Positions 31,001 through 41,900 are shown, counted from the first letter of the stretch. The stretch: 64,000 nucleotides of DNA from Azolla caroliniana (GCA_043228905.1 JBHGNT010000021.1:8928001-8992000); one strand, 5' to 3'. Made by a program: numbers and translations. Notes: generated by a model not told the origin, from the sequence alone.

Positions 31001-33275
31001 CATTTAGAGGTTTGTAATCAACACAAACCCTCCATTTTCCATTCTTTTTAGGTACCACCACAATGGGCGAAACCCATTCAGAATCTTCCACTGGGTAAAT
31101 GAATTGTGCACGCAACAAAGCTTTGACTTCCTTTAATAAGGCCTCCTTTTGCACGTGACCTAGCCTTCGCAACTTTTGCGCAACGGGAGTTGTACCCTCC
31201 TTTAGATTTATGTGATGTTGGATGACATCTACACCCCTAATATGAGCATAATCACTAATGAAAAGGTTAGGAAATTCAGAAATCAAATTAATAAATTGTT
31301 GCCTCTCTTGCCCTTTAAGATCTTTAGAAATCATCTTCTCTTTTTGCTCCATAGTAATTAAACCTCTTTCATCATCTTCTTCCTTCAAAACGGCATATGA
31401 TGTGGTCATTTCCCATTCTGACGAGGAATCTTCACTTTCATCACTTTCATATGCGGACCCACTATCATATTCAGTTATTCCATCTTCTTCTTTCTCAATA
31501 AGTCTTTGTTGCCGCATATCATAATGTATGCTCACTCCTTTTGATGGCGTTATGGTCATCAAACCTTTGCTCCAATCTTGGACAACATTGAGTTCTTGCA
31601 TCCATGGTCGTCCTAGTACCAAAGAATATGACGGTCCTTTTAGTGGTATTACATGAAAATCCATGGAAATGCTTACCCCAAAACACTTGATGACAACATC
31701 CTCCACTATGCCAATGCAATGGACCACTCCACCATCGGCTACAGCCACTCTTGCCGAAGATGACCTACTTATAGGAATTCCCACTTTGTTTACCACAAAT
31801 TCAGAAATCAAGCTTACTCTAGCACCACTATCAACCAACGCATCTTTGATGTGAAACCCTTTGATGGAGACGGGGATGGTGGGTCGTATGTCCTTTCGAT
31901 CTTCTACTCGCACGATTCCCACATAATGCACAGTCTTCCGACTTTGGCGAATACTTGCAAGTCGCCCCCACTCCTTTCGTAATGTGGGAGATAATTGGAG
32001 AAGTTGCGGCCATGTTATCCTTGGTCCACTTGAAATCAACTCATGCTTCAAATTGAAAGCTTCTACACCTTCACCCATAGGAATGTCCTCCATCTTGATC
32101 TTTCTTCTAGAGTGTCTCCTTCTCAATTTTTCCTCTTTCTCATTCTCCTTAGACTTCTTCTTTTGTCTTGAGGCACTAGATTCTCCTTCAACTTCTTTCT
32201 CCTTTTGCGAGGACCTTGTCCTTTTCACAGGAGCTACTTCAAAAGAATTATCACTATCATCAATAAAATTAAGAAGATTCACATTATGAGGAATTGTAGG
32301 AACCTGAGCCATAGGGAGTGTTACGTTTCCTTCGACTTCATTGTTGTTAGGTCGTTGTCCATTCCTTTGCACTTGATAAATGCCTCTTCCCATGCCTCTT
32401 TGTTGTCGATGAGGACATCTTGTTGAGATGTGTCCCTCCTCTTGACAAGAATAACAAATTACACCGTGATGCCCTCTAGAGCCACCACCATCGGGAATAG
32501 TGTTGTGAATTGCTTGGGATTGTCGCAAGTGGGTCATCACTTCATCAAAGCGCCGATTTACCAATGCCATGGTATCTTGTTCACTCCTCACTTGTTCAAC
32601 TTCTTGGGATATACTTGTTGGGTTTATTGTTGTGGTGGTATACACATTTGGAAACACTTGTCCCCCGTGCACAATTGAAGATGAGGCTTGAAAGTTGGCA
32701 CGAGGCATCAAATTTGCACCCAAAGCCGTCATTTGGGGATCCCCCAAGGAGCTCATCATCTTCACTTGTCGATCATAAGCTTGACAAACTTGGATAAGAG
32801 CTTGAAACGATGTGGGATCCTTCAAGTTTGCTTCCAAACGGAAATACATATCAAGACCCATCTTGAATCGTTCCATTTTAAACCACTCGTCTTCAGTGCC
32901 GCCACGAAGACGAATCCATGTAGTCCACAAATCCTTGAAATTTCTTTCATACTCAGTGAAACCAATTGGTGATTCCATCTTTAGTCGAAATAGCTCTTCC
33001 CTTACTTTGGTTGCACTTCGTCGTTGAATATATTTGGCACGAAACTGGTGCACCAACAATTGATATGCTCCCTGTTGGTTTGGAGGAAGAGAGTCATACC
33101 AATCTCGAGCTCGACCATAGAATGTAGCTACCAATAAAGGTAACTTCTCATTGTCGGTGATGCGTCCAATAGAGACAGCATGATGCTCAAAAGATGCCAA
33201 AAAGGCACCCGCATCTTGTGTTCTTTCACCTGAAAATGCAAATTGCATAGCTAAGTTAATGTAATATAGTAACAC
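28089..33275 (-). CDS. gag-pol: Gag-Pol polyprotein of Y1 with two RNase H domains
   Basis: 1728 residues from the ATG at 33275, about 60 bases past the LTR. An internal Met at residue 10 is an alternative start. Gag occupies roughly 1-260 and the zinc knuckle lies near 274 (CYSCQEEGHISTRC). Protease is near 480 (ALVDSGARVSLI). RT runs about 680-960 with the catalytic pair near 850 (FMDDFAIYS). A first RNase H near 990-1110 has lost its leading Asp (LSLSVGSHAIGAILMQ). A second, archaeal-like RNase H at about 1135-1270 keeps its acidic set (FFDGAF, NNEAEY, GDSLL, NKEADALA). Integrase has the HHCC domain near 1365 and D-D-E in GIDAVG, SDHGPG and NGAVEKVN, followed by GPF. Degeneration of the first RNase H with gain of the second is the hallmark of Tat elements. 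Confidence 0.94.
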   Translation of the reverse strand: MLLYYINLAMQFAFSGERTQDAGAFLASFEHHAVSIGRITDNEKLPLLVATFYGRARDWYDSLPPNQQGAYQLLVHQFRAKYIQRRSATKVREELFRLKMESPIGFTEYERNFKDLWTTWIRLRGGTEDEWFKMERFKMGLDMYFRLEANLKDPTSFQALIQVCQAYDRQVKMMSSLGDPQMTALGANLMPRANFQASSSIVHGGQVFPNVYTTTTINPTSISQEVEQVRSEQDTMALVNRRFDEVMTHLRQSQAIHNTIPDGGGSRGHHGVICYSCQEEGHISTRCPHRQQRGMGRGIYQVQRNGQRPNNNEVEGNVTLPMAQVPTIPHNVNLLNFIDDSDNSFEVAPVKRTRSSQKEKEVEGESSASRQKKKSKENEKEEKLRRRHSRRKIKMEDIPMGEGVEAFNLKHELISSGPRITWPQLLQLSPTLRKEWGRLASIRQSRKTVHYVGIVRVEDRKDIRPTIPVSIKGFHIKDALVDSGARVSLISEFVVNKVGIPISRSSSARVAVADGGVVHCIGIVEDVVIKCFGVSISMDFHVIPLKGPSYSLVLGRPWMQELNVVQDWSKGLMTITPSKGVSIHYDMRQQRLIEKEEDGITEYDSGSAYESDESEDSSSEWEMTTSYAVLKEEDDERGLITMEQKEKMISKDLKGQERQQFINLISEFPNLFISDYAHIRGVDVIQHHINLKEGTTPVAQKLRRLGHVQKEALLKEVKALLRAQFIYPVEDSEWVSPIVVVPKKNGKWRVCVDYKPLNAATKRDHFPLPFQDEILDEIAGHEMYSVCDGYSGYFQIRIAEEDQKKTTFITPWGCFAYRCMPFGLTNAVFTFNRLAIHVFQPFFGKFVRVFMDDFAIYSSRKDHLEKVRLAFKRLEECKMQLNPEKCHIGEKEVVMLGHVVSQEGIKVDSSKIEAIQKMTTPTSIKDLEVFVQKVRYFERFIHMLAQILYPFRIILRTNNFLWTSTTEEQYVRIKELLCNAPILKPPDRTSTFFLSLSVGSHAIGAILMQQDSENRLMHPIYFISKAMSDVEKEFLEVEKWMLALIYACKKFRSFLLPHHFVIITSMSLLPYVLQHVSISARIAKWALLLAEFDFEVKLESTMRAELADLLTFRETFHEEDLVKLRKALPEPDMEDAFTLFFDGAFRKATNIAVGGIILKDPQGDRVKSEGITLSGVNSNNEAEYATLCYGLRLCKAMKIKRLILKGDSLLVIKQIQGNWKCQSDGLRNFYKEAMSLLRSFEKIQVKHVGRLYNKEADALAQAQLDKIKEGFVGVLETCKDVDSLEEVHNFLNKGEFPNNLNALQRKRLVAKASQYHLVGEDLYNKGKDGVLRRVPNKSEIIKILFKLHEEVCGGHLAHDIMIRKILLIGFTWPTIHRDVHDWCRSCDACQKAGIRHLQSGPLQPIVVFAPFEKWGIDAVGPLPKTQHGKEFILVAIDYMTKWVEAIATSSIKAKDVAQFVYKNICTRFGVPMEIVSDHGPGFRSEMLACLLSKLKIKHRYSTPYYPQANGAVEKVNGLIVKNLTKLVQDKVRTWDRYLDDTLWAYRVSYKSSTGFTPFYLVYGKEALLPIELEIKSNRLMEASHRSKGNDVMSRLASNHLLQYSREEAVEHYLNQAMKRKEAYDKKHKGNHIEEGSLVLRYDNRYDYIQGQKLDNKWEGPFVVHKKYDNGSYQLKDVDGALHSYRVNGWRLKKYVTRGPTYIPQVTNDIVDTDGWEQEVDLFPHTLFS

Positions 33276-33336
33276 AATTAAATGATAAGTTCTCCCTCCT
33301 ATACGGAAAGGATCCGCCCTCCCTGGAGCGCCAAAA

Positions 33337-34064
33337 TGATAGGGGTGTATAAGATAATAGATAGTTATACACTATATGAGGGCTTGACCAAACCGATTAG
33401 ATGGAGTTGAAAATCATAATATATTATATAGCTCTAGGTAATTATGATTAGAGAGTATAACTCAAGAAACTAAGAAAAAAGATAGAGAAAGCGAGCAAGA
33501 AATAAGAATGTTCTGATATTCCAACATCAAGAGAATACAAAGGAGACAAACTCCACATTGAACTAAAACCAAAGACCTTCCTCTTCTAAGACACTTCTTC
33601 CTAACACTCCTCATTCACTCTTTTCCTTTACTCTTCCCCCCCTTCTCACTAATATCACTTCTTCTTTTATAACCTTCCTCTTCTTATCCACGTTCATGCT
33701 ATTTTTAGAAGCTTTTTATCTCCCTATTTTTAGCTATGACACATCGACCTTCTAATCGTCATATCTCCCTCATCCGATATCCAAATTAAGCGATTTAAAA
33801 AGCTATAGAAAGATCTTTTTACAAGCTTTCTAATCCATATTTAAACGTGATATTTGGATAAACAACGAGGGAGTTATGACCATTCTATTTTTACTGTTTT
33901 TTATAGTCTGCGTTTTCTCTTTTTACTTTTCTCTTGGTCTCGTACTTTTACTTTTGACTTCTTTCCTAAGGTCTTAGTTCGTGTTCTTATCCTCAAAAGG
34001 TGAATTATCTATACTTTATATTCTCCTAATGTTCAATGGCTTAGATTCTAAAAACACTTTCACA
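33337..34064 (-). repeat. 5' LTR of Y1
   Basis: 728 bp, nearly identical to 27100-27827. The primer-site complement CCTGGAGCGCCA lies immediately left of it at about 33322-33333. Confidence 0.95.
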
Positions 34065-34069
34065 GTATC

Positions 34070-36750
34070 TAAGCAACTCAAGGACTATTTACGATTGGGT
34101 TACATATGTTATAGTAAATCTCCATGGGGTGCACTAGTTCTCTTAGTTAAAAAGAAAGAGGGCACATGGCGTATGTGTATTAATTACCGACGCTTGAATA
34201 AAGTGACAATCAAGAATTCCTATCCATTATCCCGAGCTGACGATCTAATTGACCGTGTCCAGGGAGCTCGGTATTTTACAAAACTTGATCTCCGTACTGG
34301 CTACCATCGAATTCGTATAAGTGAGGACGATGTTCCAAAAACGGCATTTCGTACGCGCTATGGCCATTATGAGTTTTTGGTTATGCCTTTTGGTTTGACC
34401 AATGCTTCGGCTACATTTTAACAAGAAATGAATGACATTTTCTGAGAACAACTTGGAAAATTTGTCGTTATTTTCTTGGATGATATTTTAGTTTATAGCC
34501 GTACATTACAAGAACATGCTAAACAAGTCCGCTTTGTTTTACAAACATTGCGTGACAAACAGTTTTATGCGAAGATCTCAAAATGTGAGTTCTTCAAGAA
34601 ATCAATTACTTATCTTGGACATCTCATAACCGAACGAGGAGTTGAAATTGATCCTTCTCGCATCGAGAAAATCAAGCTTTGCCCCACTCTTCGGAATATT
34701 CGAGAAGTTCGATAATTCCTTGGTTTTGTCGTGTTTTTGCGAAAATCCCTTCATAATTACTCCCAATTGACGACGCCGTTTACTGATATTCTAAAAGGTC
34801 AAACACGTAAGTCTACAAAACCTATTGTCTGGAATGCTACACTAGACCTCGCCTTTAAGGAACTCAAGGACTTGGTGTGGAAGGCTCCTTCTCTTCTTTT
34901 ACCTGATCCTTCAAAACCTTTTGAGGTTGAAACCGATGCAAGCGATTATGCTATAGGTGCTGTCTTATATCAAGATGGTAAACCAATAACATTCGAGAGT
35001 AAGAAACTTGATTCTGCTCAATGTCGGTATACCATTCAAGAAAGCTCAAAACATGGCGCCATTATCTTTATGGAAATCGCTTTGTGGTAACTACGGACCA
35101 CGAGTCCTTGAAATATTTTTGTGACCGACAAGACCTAAAAGATCGTAAGGCATGATGGGCTGATCTCATCCAGGACTTTGATTTTTCCATACGATATCGT
35201 AAAGGTTCCATGAATATTGTCGCTGATGCACTAAGTCGCATCCGTGAAGTTAACATGCTTAGCTTCACTGAAATAACATCGGATCTTTATGATCACCTTT
35301 GAGGAAAGTATCTTGATGACAGTTATTTTGCAGAATACTGAGCAAGAGTTGAGTCTGGAACAGACACCACCACATCCTCGAAGGAATACTTCCACATTGC
35401 TAACGGTCTGCTCTACCATAATGGGAAGGTTTGTGTTCCAAATTTACCCGAGGTCAAAAAGAGGATTCTTTTTTAATGCCATGATGCACCCTCAGTAAGG
35501 CACCCTGGAATACACTGTACACTCATTCTCATCTCCACTCAATTTTATTGGCCTAAGATGCGCCCTAACATACATAGCTATGTGACTAAATGTCACCAAT
35601 GTCAGGTTAACAAAGCCGAGCAACTTAAAGCCGCAGGACTTTTACATCCCTTGGACATTCCCAATAATAAGTGGGAAAGTATATCCATGGATTTTATTGT
35701 TAGCCCTCCTCGCACCGAAAAAGGCCACAATGCCATATGGGTTGTGGTTGATAGAATAACTAAAATGGCTAGATTTATTGCTACCAAAACCATGGTAACA
35801 ACTCTTGAATTGGCTTACCAGTTCGTTGACGAGTTATTTCGTTTTTATGGGTTACCGATGGATATCATGAGTGATTGAGATCCAAAGTTTACTAGTGACT
35901 TCTGGACGCAAGTCTTTAAGAAATTAGAAACTACATTGAGCATGAGCTCCACAGATCATCCTCAATTCGATGGACAAATAGAACGAGTAAATCAAATTAT
36001 TGAGGATATGGTTCGAGCATACGTTGGTACAAAACCAACAAAATGGGAACGTTATCTCCCAATTTTGGAGTTTTCTTATAACAACTCCAAGCATACATCG
36101 ACGGGATATAGTCCTTTTATGTTGATGTATGGTTTTCAGCCACGAGCCCCAGTTGATGTTAATATACATCATGATGAGTTGCGATGTACGCAAAACTTTC
36201 TTCGGGATATGCAAGATATGTTGCATATTGCATGAGATAATATAAAAACAGCTGAAGATAGAGCGCGTTTTTATGCCGATCATCATAGGCAACCTCGTGT
36301 ATTCAACCCTGGACAGAAGGTATTTTTACGTGTACCTCACAATTCTAAGACATTGTCTAAGGGTAAGTGCGCTAAGTTAGCCCCACGGTTTTGTGGACCT
36401 TTTACAGTCCTCAAACGCATTGGGTCATCAGCCTATTGTCTCGCTCTTCTCGATGGTGTTAAAATTCATCCAGTTTTTCATGTGAGTCGTCTAAAAGAAC
36501 TTCTAGGTTTTGGCAACGATACAGTTACAACTGAAACTCTGGTTACATCATGTACTAGAATTATCTTTTAAACCACATGTACTAGAAATAATTCTCGATG
36601 TTAAAACAAAAACATTATGTACTAAAAAAATCCGAGAATTTAAAATAAAATGGATGGATAAATCAATAAAAGATGCCACATGGGAACGCGAAAATACTCT
36701 CAGAACTAACTTCCCTAACTTTCCATTGCAAGAGTGCAATGTTTTAAAGA
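34070..36750 (+). pseudogene. pol: Element Z pol: RT, RNase H, integrase and chromodomain
   Basis: Continues Z's RT from [15 protein letters not shown] keeps NYRRLNKVT and FLDDILVYS (about 34476-34500), with stops after ATF (34420), after NDIF and at REVR-stop (34713). RNase H keeps ETDASDYAIGAVL (about 34931) and then shifts frame. Integrase is in another frame from about 35090, with CHQCQVNK, MDFIVSPP, a stop inside SD-stop-DPKF (35876) and GQIERVNQ. After a further frame change near 36540 comes a chromodomain (about 36580-36710: VKTKTLCTKK, REFKIKWMD, ATWERE), which in related elements directs insertion to chromatin marks. At least six lesions make it dead. Confidence 0.9.
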
Positions 36751-36759
36751 GGGGGAGTA

Positions 36760-37207
36760 TATTACAGGAATGACCATATAATATCCCGTGGTGAGAATTT
36801 ACCGTAGTATTCTATACACGTGGATAAGTCTGAGGGTTAAACGAGAAAGTAAAGATGGGGATGATTACTTTTAATCCTTGGGATTGAGACAACCCATTAG
36901 GCCAAGTGTGAACTTGCCTGGGGCCCTTGGGTATCGCTATAAATAAGAGGCCTAGCTATTTCATCTTTCTTTTGACTACGTCGAGACTCTGTTCTTGTGG
37001 TGGGTCAACTCTAGTAGCGAGCGTGCTAGCACCAAGTATGACTCGACGCCACGACGGTGGTATGGGACATTGATCGAGGCTCGAGTCCGTCTTGATGCCT
37101 TCACTCGGGGGTGGTCGGGTGGATCGGCACCCTTCTTTCTCTCTCTCCTTTCTATCTATCATTCTTTTATCCTTATCATATGCTTACATTAGTTCATATC
37201 TCTAATA
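36760..37207 (+). repeat. 3' LTR of element Z
   Basis: 448 bp, homologous to 1500-1955 but more diverged than the LTR pairs of A, B, D or Y1. Preceded by the purine tract AAAGAGGGGGAG. The first base pair is TA where the 5' copy has TG. Confidence 0.9.
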
Positions 37208-37433
37208 CTCTCTCTTTCATACATCGTCCCGAGTTAGGAGTAAATGTCACCTAATGCTCTCTCATAATCTAGTTGAGGTAGTTGGATCATATGTATACTT
37301 GGGAGTCACTTTCAGTGCTCGCTCAGGTAAATTCTCGATGACCCAGGCAACCAAAGATAGGCTAATGAGAAGGTATGCATCCCTCTCACTCTTAGAGAGA
37401 CAATGCCACCAGGCATACTTTCTAGAGCCACGG
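37208..37433 (+). pseudogene. LINE reverse transcriptase C-terminus, fragment 1
   Basis: From about 37220 the frame reads into EVVGSYVYLGVTFSARSGKF and RYASLSLLERQCHQA, the stretch after the RT fingers/palm in plant non-LTR elements as I recall them. It ends at CGG of the ACGG target where a solo LTR is inserted. The 5' part of the LINE is absent. Confidence 0.75.
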
Positions 37434-38153
37434 TGTCATGAGGACTTTTTACCATGTTGGGAAAACCTAAGTGGAATGATTAAAACAAGATGTGGAACGT
37501 AGCACATATACCTATTAAATTCGTAACCTAGGAGTAAATAAGCAAATGTAAAGTGTAAGGTGTTCTACAAAAATTCGTTGAGTGTAAATATAATGATGTG
37601 GACTTGTGTGCACATAGGCACATAGGAAAGGGGAGTACGTGGGGGTACAAATATGATGGGCAATGACATTGAAAGCGTGAGGCGAGAGAGTTAAAGGCCC
37701 ACCGATTTAAGATCATGGGAGTTATTCCCCATTAAAGGAAACCGGATTTGACTCCTCTTTATGTAATTTGCCTCACCCCTTACAACTATAAAAGGGAGTG
37801 AGGGGTCACTTTTGAGGGGCTTCCACTTTTGGGGTTTTCTTTGGGGAGTCACCATTTTGAGGGTTTCAGTTTAGGGTTTCATTCTTCTTCTTCTTTACCT
37901 ATCCGGTTAGGGTTTCTTCTAGGGTTTTGATTTGGCCTACCCGGCCATTGTTGTAATCGTATATTGGATTCTTAATATAGTTTGTTGATGTATCTTGTCT
38001 CTATTTTCTCTACCATACTAACCTCTTATTCTTTCTCCTTTCCTCTTGAGCTCAAAGGTCAAAGGTTAAGCTCCCATTCCCCCTCTACTACCTAGTCCAA
38101 AACCCCTGCGGTCCCGCCTAAGATCCTTCACGTACCCACGGAATTACGCGACA
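37434..38153 (+). mobile_element. Solo LTR of the TGTCG Ty3 lineage
   Basis: 720 bp from TGTCATGAGG to TTACGCGACA, flanked by ACGG on both sides (37430-37433 and 38154-38157). Removing it with one ACGG restores the LINE frame, which proves the 4-bp duplication. Near its end it has the GGTCCCGCCT motif shared with the LTRs of A, B and C. Confidence 0.92.
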
Positions 38154-38157
38154 ACGG

Positions 38158-38203
38158 ACTAAGGGATGGCTCTTCGACTCACTAGTGACCCCTTCCCTCA
38201 TGT
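38158..38203 (+). pseudogene. LINE reverse transcriptase, fragment 2
   Basis: 46 bp encoding TKGWLFDSLVTPSLM in frame with fragment 1 and, across D's CATGT target, with fragment 3. Confidence 0.8.
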
Positions 38204-38883
38204 TGTTGGGATTACGGTCCCTCCGGATGGGATGATCGGATGTCCGGGAATCAGGAATGAAGACCCCGGTTCCGGATCCGGATGATGAAGACCCCGGTTA
38301 CGGAGCCGGATGATGAAGACCCCGGCTACGGAGCCGGATGATGAAGACCCCGGTTACGGAGCCGGATGATGAAGACCCCGGCTACGGAGCCGGATGACGA
38401 ATGTACCCGGAGAGAGATCCGGATGCGGGGACATATTAGTGAATATGTTTGCCAAGGGCCCTTGAGGCTGTATTTGTAAATAGCCCGAAAAGTCATATGT
38501 GTATAAATATGACTTAGGGCAAACAGTTTTGTAGTTGTTGCTCATTTTTTCTGTTTTCCACTTAGAGGGAGCGAAGTGAGAGCAGCCGAGAGAGAGAGTG
38601 AGAGAGAGGGAAAGGAAGAGGTCGACGCCTCTGTGTAATACCGCCGCCTGTGGCGAGGACAGCGAGCTCAAGGTCGTCGCCTTGCAGCTCGCCATTGTAC
38701 ATTCACTGCGTATAGTGATAGTTGGAGTCTTGCACTCCCGTGGTTTTTCCCGTCTAGGGTTTTCCACGTTAAACCCTGCGCGTTCGAGTCTCTCTCTGTG
38801 TTTTTCGATTTTCTGCTGCATTGATCCGTGTTTCCTCGGTTGTGGCCGAGAGGTGAAGGTTTGGAGAGCGACAATCCCCAACA
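38204..38883 (+). repeat. 5' LTR of D
   Basis: TGTTGGGATTACGG to ATCCCCAACA. Four 28-bp tandem units lie at 38278-38389. Inverted repeats are at 38431-38448, 38466-38485 and 38491-38514, the last containing TATAAATA (38502-38509). A GA-rich run follows at about 38584-38615, probably in the transcribed leader. Confidence 0.95.
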
Positions 38884-38886
38884 ATC

Positions 38887-38899
38887 TGGTATCAGAGCG
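38887..38899 (+). promoter_or_regulatory. Primer-binding site of D (initiator tRNA-Met)
   Basis: TGGTATCAGAGCG three bases after the LTR. Confidence 0.95.
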
Positions 38900-38914
38900 A
38901 CTGCAGTGCAGAAA

Positions 38915-41900
38915 ATGGAAGGCGGCAGCAGCGGGCAGCCGGGGATGATAGTGCTGAATGCGCAGAACTACGCCGACTGGAAGATAAAGATGGAGGATCT
39001 GCTCATTGTTCGGGACCTGTATGAACCGATCGACAGGTCGGAAATACCCAAGGGGGTACTTGAGACGGAATGGAGGCTTCTGAACCGGAAAGCCGTTGCA
39101 ACCATTCGGCAATACGTCGACGTGAGCGTTCTACAACATGTGGCGAACGACACTAACGCATATGAGATGTGGCAGAAGCTGTCGGGCCTCTACGAGAGGA
39201 AGAATGCGTTGAACCGGACCTCCCTGATGAGGAAGATAGTGAACCTCAAGTACCAGGACGGCGAGAGTATGGTGGAACACGTAAGCACGTTCATGGGATT
39301 CGTGAACCAGCTTGCGGCGATCAAGTTCCCGTTGGAGGATGCAATGCAAGCCATCATCCTGATGTGTACATTGCCGGCAAGCTGGGAGAACTTGGTGGTG
39401 ACTCTCAGCACCTCCTGCACCAAAGATAACTTGTCTCTACAAACGGTAAAGACAAGCATTTTGAACGAAGAAGCGCGTCGGAGAGATAAAGAACCGGCCT
39501 CCGATCCGAAGATGCTGCTTACCGAATCGGATCGGGGAAGAGAACGGAACCGGAGTCCGCAAAGACGGGAGAAGTCGGGGACCCGGTCGCAGTCAAGAGG
39601 AAGGCCCACATGCTTCCACTGTGGGAAGCCGGGGCACTTCCGAAAGAATTGTCGGCATTACCGAAAAGACAACGGAGCCGACGACACCGATTCGAAGAAG
39701 TCTTCGGAACGGAACGGTGCTTACCGGGGAGCCACTGACCGGAATGGTTCGGATCGGCGAGGGCAGGACCGAAAAGGAACGACGGCACTCGCGGCAAGTG
39801 AAGAGGAGATCATCACCGAAGAAGGTGAACTAAACATTGCCGGCGATGAGACTACCTGGGTGGTCGATTCCGGAGCGTCGTTCCACCTGACCCCGGAAAG
39901 AAGATACTTCTCATCCTACACAGCCGGTGAGCATGGCTGTGTTCGGATGGGAAATGAAGGTACGTGCCGGATTGCCGGCATAGGAGACGTGTGGTTGACA
40001 ACCTCGACCGGATGCAAAATGTTGCTGAAGGATGTCCGACACGTTCCGGAGGTTCGATTGAACCTGATTTCGGCCGGGAGGCTAGACGATGAAGGCTACA
40101 CAGGTAGCATCCGGAACTGCGTAATGAAGTTCAGCAAGGGGAGCCTGATAGTGGCTCGGGCCCGGAAAGTCAACACACTGTACCTTATGAATGCCTGGTT
40201 GTGTCCGGAGGAGTTGAACGTGGCAGCCGACACTGCCGGTGAGCTGTGGCACAAGAGACTGTGCCACATGAGTGAGAAGGGGATGAAGAGGCTTGCAGAA
40301 GACAACCTTATTCCAGTGAAGCATGTGCACCTGGAGAAGTGCACCGATTGCCTGGCCGGTAAGCAGAACCGAACCTCCTTCCACTCAAGGCCACCGACGA
40401 GACGTAGCGCACCATTGGAGTTGGTGCACACTGACGTGTGTCAAGTAGAAACGAAGTCACATGGCGGAGCCCAGTACTTCGTGACATTCATTGATGACCA
40501 CAGCCGGAAGCTGTGGACGGCACCGTTGAAGACAAAGGACCAAGTGTTGTGCGTCTTCAAAGAACTCCACGCGAGAGTGGAAAGGGAATCCGGCAAGAAG
40601 CTGAAAGCGATACGAGCGGATAACAGAGGGGAATACCGGGGGCAGTTCGAGGAGTACTGTCGCTCGAAGGGAATCCGGCTCGAGTTTACTGTGCCGAAGA
40701 CGCCGGAACTGAACGGGCTGGCCGAGAGGATGAACCAGACCATAATGGAGAGGGTCCGGAGTATGCTGGCGCATGCGAAATTACCCAAGGGGTTTTGGGC
40801 TGAGGCAATGTCGACGGCGACATACGTGATAAACAGATCACCCTCAGTACCTTTGGACAGAGACACGCCGCAGAGAGTGTGGACCGGTAGGGAAGTATCC
40901 TACCGGCATCTGAAGGTGTTCGGGTGTCTCGCATATGTGCATGTGGCAAAGGACCGGAGAGGAAAGCTAGATCCAAAGACCCGGCCATGCATATTCCTCG
41001 GTTACGGCGATGACGAGTTTGGCTACCGAGTATGGGACCCGGTCGACAAAAAGATATTCCGGAGTCGTGATATCATCTTCATGGAGGACAAGACACTCGC
41101 CGACTGGGAATCGGAGAAGAAGATGAAGAGCTCCAAGTCGACCGGTGAGGATCAACTCTACGAGGAGCAGTCCCGACCGGCAAGGGACCGGTTAGCACTC
41201 GAGGATCCGGCCGAAGACGGTGAAGAAACAGAACCGGCCGAGGAAGATGAAACTGATACCGGAACCGGCCCCGATCCCGAAATGGATTCGGATGAAGAGG
41301 AAACGGAGGAGCCAGTTACCGAAGCTCCGGAACGGAGATATCCTCTAAGAGAGAGAAGGGCCCCCCGGAGATTTCCGGAACCAGAGCACGTGCTGCTAAC
41401 CGACGAGGGGGAGCCGGAGAGTTTTGAAGAAGCAAAGCTTGACACTCATAGCCGTAGGTGGTTAAGTGCCATGCAGGAGGAGATGGATTCCCTGCATGAG
41501 AACCACACATATGAACTTGTGGAGTTGCCGAAAGGAAAGCGGGCACTTCGAAACAAGTGGGTGTTCAAGCTGAAACCGGGAGATGCCGGAAACCCCCTGA
41601 GATACAAAGCCAGGATCGTGGTGAAGGGGTTCCAGCAGAAGAAGGGCGTCGACTTCGACGAGATATTTGCCCCGGTAGTGAAGATGACCTCCATCCGGAC
41701 GGTGCTGAGCATAGCGGCAAGCATGGACCTCGAGGTAGAACAAATGGACGTGAAGACGGCATTCCTTCACGGTGACCTCGAAGAAGAGATCTACATGCAG
41801 CAACCGGAAGGATTCGAGGAGAAAGGGAAGGAGCACCTGGTATGCCGGTTGAAGAAGAGCCTTTACGGACTGAAGCAGGCTCCCCGGCAATGGTACCGGA

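Larger units (their letters stand above)
27100..34064 (-). mobile_element. Element Y1: intact Tat-type Ty3 retrotransposon
   Basis: 6965 bp on the minus strand. LTRs at 33337-34064 (5') and 27100-27827 (3') are both 728 bp and differ at about two sites by eye. Target duplication is GTATC (27095-27099 and 34065-34069), interrupting Z's RT. The primer region beside the 5' LTR reads TGGCGCTCCAGGGAGGG on the minus strand; I could not name the tRNA. The polypurine tract is AAGGAGGAGGGCTAAA. One long uninterrupted ORF encodes everything. It is the youngest-looking Tat copy here and may be active. Confidence 0.95.
1500..37207 (+). mobile_element. Element Z: old Ty3 chromovirus-like retrotransposon, heavily nested
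   Basis: The two LTRs at 1500-1955 and 36760-37207 enclose leader, gag, protease, RT, RNase H, integrase and a C-terminal chromodomain, all on the plus strand. Removing the inserted elements leaves about 7 kb, the normal size for this class. Direct insertions are A, B, Y2, a solo copia LTR, S and Y1. The S and Y1 insertions restore Z's coding sequence when one target copy is removed. The flanks CTCTA/CTCTC suggest a 5-bp duplication but lie in a CT microsatellite, so that evidence is weak. Z is dead: it has in-frame stops and at least two frame changes. Confidence 0.9.

Noticed and set aside
28104-33027. Plus-strand ORFs across Y1
   Set aside because: All are opposite the 1728-residue minus-strand polyprotein and have no domains.
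1495-37212. A firm 5-bp target duplication for element Z
   Set aside because: CTCTA and CTCTC flanks lie in a CT microsatellite, so the match has little weight.
38278-38389. CRISPR-like array of 28-bp repeats
   Set aside because: Units are directly adjacent with no spacers, and lie in a plant LTR. It is a minisatellite.
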